The notes below the pieces were generated by a model that made no database searches, was not told the origin of the DNA, and was given only the letters and a program-made list of their open reading frames with translations. DNA of 64,000 bases from Osmia lignaria lignaria (taxonomy: Eukaryota > Arthropoda > Insecta > Hymenoptera > Megachilidae). Of the stretch, positions 61,501 through 64,000 are shown in pieces. The stretch is from positions 2,976,001 to 3,040,000 of the forward strand of contig NC_135037.1 in NCBI RefSeq assembly GCF_051020975.1, given 5' to 3'. The position numbers were made by a program, and so were the translations under genes. The stretch's first letter is position 1. Every line of letters starts with the position of its first letter.

Positions 61501-62679
61501 ACCGGTTGGATCCAATATTCCTTTCTCCACAGCTTCGTCGAGGGCGTAACTCTCTCCTGTAATCCTGTCGAGTACTCGACCCAGGGTTTCGTCCACCAGA
61601 CCCTGAGATATCGCGTCGGACAGCGGTAACGCGCTCCTCTTTACAGTCACGGTCACGTCGAGTTTCGCCAGGTAACCTCTCGCGTGAGCTTCCTCGACTG
61701 ACAATCTCTCGCCATCCTCGGTAACTAGCTCGCCCGTGCGCGGATCCAACCCGGAACCCTTGCCTACGTCGTCGTCGTCCTTTATCGCATCGGCTACGCT
61801 AACCACGCTCTCATCGCCAGGAGTACTCTCTATAGAGTAAGTTACCTTCGCTCTATCACCGTGCCCGGAACCGTCTGGTTTCTCCGCGTCGAACAGCTCC
61901 CGCTGGATCGCCTCGAGCAGAGACACCGGACGTCCCTCCTCGTCGAATCCGCAGGGACCTAGCAGACGATCAGCAAGACGCGTCTCGATAATCTTCTCAC
62001 GTACAGCCTCCTCTATCGAGACCGTCTTTTTCCCGTCCCTCGAGCACGTTATCCTACCGTTCCTAACGTCCAAGATCCTAAGACTTATCGCCTCGCCCAC
62101 CGTCAACACGTTTCCGGTCCGTGGATCTACGATACCCCTAGCCTCGATCACGTTCTCTCTACCTATACCCTCTTCCGCCCGCTCTATCCTCTTTACGCTT
62201 CTACTCTCGCTAAAATGCGCGCTGCTGCCGCTAATACTGCTACTGGTTCTCGTCGACCACGATGCCTCGTCCCTCTTCTGCTCCTCCTCATCTTCCTGCT
62301 GTCGTTTTCGTGCGATCTTTTCTCTTTCGATCTCGTGTTCCCTATCGGACTGCGTGGTCGTGGTTGTCGCCGCGTCCCGATCGACGGACGCGCTTCTGCC
62401 ATCGAGTCGCGAACTCTCTTGCGAGCTGGAGCGTCGTATCGTCTCGGTCCTCTCGGTTCGCTCTGTCCTCTCGTGTCTTTCCAAACTGTACCTAGGAGCA
62501 ATTGAACATCGTAGCGAAAAAGCATTCGATCCTTCGATTCCACCTTCTAAAACGATTACTTACTGCGATTGGGTGTAGTGTGTGGTCGTTGAAGTGTAAC
62601 GTTCCTCGCAGGTACTACTCTCGTAGATGTTGAACTCCGTACGGAACGTCTTGAGCGGCCTTTGCTCCTGCAGAGCACG
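28798..62679 (-). CDS. shot: Short stop, spectraplakin (22 exons in window; N-terminus beyond the window)
   Basis: Exons in transcript order are 62679-62564, 62491-53260, 50820-50674, 50597-50374, 50299-49505, 49432-48579, 48413-48124, 48050-46529, 46454-46285, 46195-42552, 41788-39664, 39605-39358, 38212-38041, 37954-37837, 37762-37533, 37449-37332, 34551-34400, 31543-31381, 31313-31176, 31093-30910, 30374-30312 and 28957-28798. All use GT-AG borders and phases agree throughout, giving 6954 residues. The order is plectin repeats, spectrin repeats, a tandem EF-hand, a GAS2 domain and a Gly-Ser-Arg tail, which defines spectraplakins (MACF1/dystonin; Shot in insects). The actin-binding CH pair and plakin domain are missing because the gene runs off the right edge. 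Shot links F-actin to microtubules, binds EB1 at plus ends, and is needed for axon growth, muscle-tendon junctions and oocyte polarity. Long introns after the GAS2 exons (34552-37331, 31544-34399) are filled with small mobile elements. Confidence 0.97.
29426..29532. mobile_element. Short TTAA-flanked inverted-repeat element (piggyBac-type MITE)
   Basis: TTAACCCATTTACTACCA at the left end and the reverse complement TTAACCCATTAACTGCCA at the right end form near-identical inverted termini, with TTAA at both boundaries. TTAA flanks are the mark of piggyBac transposition. The element is about 107 bp, is non-coding and lies in the last shot intron. Confidence 0.65.
30678..31093 (-). CDS. Possible alternative shot C-terminus by retention of the intron after 30910
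   Basis: If the weak donor at 30909-30904 (GTTCGT) is not used, the frame of exon 31093-30910 continues for about 77 codons to a TGA at 30678-30680. The extra sequence begins FVPVKPFRV and has no recognised motif. It would remove the second SxIP motif and the normal end of the protein. It may simply be an open stretch of intron. Confidence 0.2.
35173..35261. mobile_element. Short TTAA-flanked inverted-repeat element
   Basis: TTAACCCTTTCGTTATCG on the left and CAAAAGGGTTAA on the right form inverted ends bounded by TTAA. Length is about 89 bp. It lies in the shot intron between exons 37449-37332 and 34551-34400. It has the same terminal motif (TTAACCC) as the element at 29426. Confidence 0.6.
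36046..36218. mobile_element. Tc1/mariner-type MITE with TA target duplication
   Basis: The left end CACTACCGTCAAACAGTTTG and the reverse complement of the right end CACTACTGTCAAGAAATTTG, both followed by GGAAAC, are inverted and flanked by TA (36044-36045 and 36219-36220). The terminus of the form CACTACCGTCAAA-TTTGGAAAC is typical of Tc1-like elements. The 173-bp element has no transposase and lies in a shot intron. Confidence 0.8.
37332..38212 (-). CDS. shot: shot tandem EF-hand and GAS2 (microtubule-binding) domain, 4 exons
   Basis: Exon 38212-38041 encodes the linker (LLWDRWRHVWMLAWERQRRL) and SWEDWRKR. Exon 37954-37837 encodes EF-hand 1 with loop DKNNDGLIPRED. Exon 37762-37533 encodes EF-hand 2 with loop DRHGEGLIDWKE and the first half of GAS2 (LVMLCTCRQKFRVFQVGEGK). 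Exon 37449-37332 encodes the rest (VMVRVGGGWVALDEFL and NDPCR). The Cys and Gly-Gly-Gly-Trp positions expected of GAS2 are present. In this family the EF-GAS2 unit binds and stabilises the microtubule lattice. His at loop position 3 of EF-hand 2 is unusual. Exon borders match the domain order expected of a spectraplakin. Confidence 0.95.
39358..50820 (-). CDS. shot: shot spectrin-repeat rod (10 exons)
   Basis: About 3340 residues of heptad-patterned helices with the recurring W-L-x-x-x-E and RWDxL/RWxxV motifs of dystrophin-type spectrin repeats (for example LEWLSKSQKQL and RWDKLNN). At about 110 residues each this length would hold around 30 repeats; this is an estimate, not a count. The rod is interrupted near 48300-48650 by a Ser/Arg/Pro-rich unstructured linker. 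The two largest exons (46195-42552 and 41788-39664) are uninterrupted rod. Expected role: a flexible spacer between the actin-binding N-terminus and the microtubule-binding C-terminus. Confidence 0.95.
51690..51765. mobile_element. Short TTAA-flanked element with 15-bp perfect inverted ends
   Basis: TTAACACGTTGAATG on the left is the exact reverse complement of CATTCAACGTGTTAA on the right, and both ends are TTAA. Length is 76 bp. It lies in the shot intron between the plectin exon and the rod. The termini differ in sequence from the TTAACCC group, so it may be a related but separate family. Confidence 0.6.
52923..53072. mobile_element. Short TTAA-flanked inverted-repeat element
   Basis: TTAATCCTTTTAGCGGTG on the left and the reverse complement TTAACCCTTTCAGCGTTACG on the right form inverted ends bounded by TTAA. 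Length is about 150 bp. It lies about 190 bp from the splice donor of the giant shot exon. Confidence 0.6.
53260..62491 (-). CDS. shot: shot giant exon encoding the plectin-repeat domain (about 3077 codons)
   Basis: A single 9232-nt exon, acceptor after TCCTAG at 62492 and donor CTAGG followed by GTAAGT at 53259. After a Ser/Arg/Glu-rich leader it consists of plectin repeats with the pattern DPxTGxxxSLxEAIxxGLID, repeating roughly every 39 residues. By length this would allow some 65-75 units. Two low-complexity linkers break the array: a Ser/Thr/Asp-rich one at about 60240-60655 and a Lys/Glu/Gln-rich one at about 57180-57590. A hydrophobic Ala/Val run lies at 57601-57660. Plectin repeats in plakins bind intermediate filaments. 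Drosophila, which lacks cytoplasmic intermediate filaments, keeps them in one Shot isoform enriched at adherens junctions. Many small plus-strand frames here are shadows of this exon. Confidence 0.97.
62564..62679 (-). CDS. shot: shot exon preceding the plectin-repeat exon
   Basis: The acceptor follows GTTTCAG at 62680 and the donor is CGCA followed by GTAAGT at 62563. The 116 nt read in phase 0 as RALQEQRPLKTFRTEFNIYE and a Thr/Tyr-rich end, and join in phase 2 to the giant exon. The sequence is not repeat-like. It probably links the plakin region, beyond the window, to the plectin array. Together with the giant exon it forms a frame-neutral unit. Confidence 0.8.
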
Positions 62680-64000
62680 CTGAAACACCGCGACAAACAT
62701 TGCATAATTCTCGATCGAATTGTTAATCCAGTATCAAGCGATCGAGAAATTGTAATAAATTGGTCGAAAACAATTTGAAAATTACCGCGCCAACGATTCT
62801 TCGATCGAGCTTCATCGTTTCGATTCGCAGAGCGACCTAACTACGAAGAAACACGCAAGAAAACGAGCGAGTTCTGATTCGCGTACGCTTCGGCACGACT
62901 GTGGAAAGTGTGTCGCGTGTCAGGGCTGCGTGTCGCTCTCGGTGGGGCACTCGACGGCGTGCATGTTTCTCGCGGAAGCTACGAACAGCGTATAATCACC
63001 GCGAACACCTCACTGCGACTGAGAGTTCGATCCCCGAGTTGGCAAGCAGCCGGCCTGCCGACACGTAAACTCGCGAAAACGAGGCATCTGTGCGCGTTAA
63101 AAAGCCAGATTCTTATTTTAGAAATGCGACCGACCGCTCTTTACCGGCTGAGAGAGTACATAGTTATATCTTCTCACGATTTCCTCTTCACCCCCCTTTA
63201 TTTTCTTCCCTACGCTGTATACTAATTAGTTTTCACGAACGTTAGGCTCGTTCCATATACACGGAATCATGGCGTAAGAACGTTCTCCACGAACAGTCGG
63301 CCTCGTAATCTACGTAGAATTAAAGGATAACGTAATCGCGATGAGTAACGCGGAGACACGTGCCCCCACCGATTTCGCGCACGTGACAAGCGAGGAAAAA
63401 TTTTGCGATTAACGAAGAACCCCTTCCTTCCTCGCTTCCCTCCCCGACCCCTCTTCTCTTCGCTACTCCAATCATCTTTGATCGTGGATCGTTAGAGAAG
63501 AGGACACGGTCGTCCAGTTTTTTTCTCTTTTCAATCGGTAGGAGAAGGAAAAAAAGAAGTAGATTGTTTCGTACCTTTCGTACGATTCTAATTCCCGGCA
63601 TGACGGATGCCTTCCCCCCGGTCGACGGTGTCGTTTCCACGCGCATTTTCTAATGATAAAAAATAGAAATAACGAGAGTTGTTTTTCCACGATAGAATAC
63701 GCCCAAAGCGTAGACGACGCCGGCCACTTTTGCGACGTGGCTATGCGGTAATGCAAGAGCGCAGCTACGCTCCTGTTGTGCGCCGTCGTCGACGTGCCAC
63801 TTGCTCGACTATCGAGCTTTCTATACCGTGCGATATCCGTATCGTATCGTATCGATCCCGCGACGGCTCGCGCCGTGGCGGCGGGAAGGATGAAACTTTT
63901 GTTTGCGATACCGCGTCGTTTCGTAACGAGAAACGAGTTTTTAATTATTCACGAGTACATCTGCGTGGGCGATCTCCAAGGAGAGACTAGCTCACTGCCA
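62680..64000 (-). other. shot intron reaching the window edge
   Basis: No exon with plausible splice sites and a matching domain was found. The short frames here are featureless and CpG-rich. An alternative first exon or promoter for the plectin-containing isoform could sit here, but nothing shows it directly. Confidence 0.4.

Noticed and set aside
53564..62578. Many plus-strand frames of 60-140 codons across the shot plectin exon
   Set aside because: They are antisense shadows. Their periodic Ser/Pro/Gly patterns follow the plectin-repeat period of the real minus-strand exon.

Overview
The window is nuclear DNA from an insect, most likely a hymenopteran (bee, wasp or ant). The grounds are GT-AG introns, CpG-rich coding sequence in an AT-rich background, many small inverted-repeat elements, and three genes that read as clear insect orthologues. 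The order is an inference and the species cannot be named from this sequence. Exon borders below were chosen by hand from splice motifs and checked by reading-frame phase. The phases close without error across all 22 spectraplakin exons, 7 echinoid exons and 10 cappuccino exons in the window.

Layout. Bases 1-74 may be the end of a coding exon of an unknown upstream gene. From 3081 to 11438 (+) lies echinoid (ed), a cell-adhesion protein with seven Ig domains, fibronectin-III repeats, one membrane span and the C-terminal PDZ ligand EIIV. A 433-codon same-frame reading frame follows at 11493-12794 and looks like an alternative C-terminus. From about 15.1 to 19.6 kb is a gene-free block of nested repeats: a minisatellite with a 121-bp higher-order unit, two inverted arrays of a CATCCCTTA-type satellite around a 93-bp tandem repeat, and a MITE. 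From 21568 to 26463 (+) lies cappuccino (capu), an FMN-family formin with a long FH1, an FH2 domain and a basic Spire-binding tail. Its 3' UTR carries a long inverted repeat. From 62679 down to 28798 (-) lies most of short stop (shot), the insect spectraplakin. The window holds the plectin-repeat region in one 9.2-kb exon, the spectrin rod, two EF-hands, the GAS2 domain and the GSR/SxIP tail. The CH (actin-binding) and plakin domains must lie beyond base 64000.

Function. All three proteins act on the cell cortex and cytoskeleton. Echinoid organises adherens junctions and cortical actin, Cappuccino nucleates actin with Spire, and Shot crosslinks actin to microtubules and to EB1 at plus ends. 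capu and shot are convergent, tail to tail, with about 2.3 kb between their stop codons. ed and capu are also close neighbours in Drosophila (cytological 24C-D, from memory), so their linkage is probably ancient.

No RNA genes, CRISPR arrays or bacterial-type systems were seen. The most interesting signals are the switchable ed C-terminus, a 63-nt frame-neutral shot exon carrying an SxIP motif, the two-exon plectin-repeat cassette, and a foldback-like repeat structure containing CTCF-like motifs between ed and capu.
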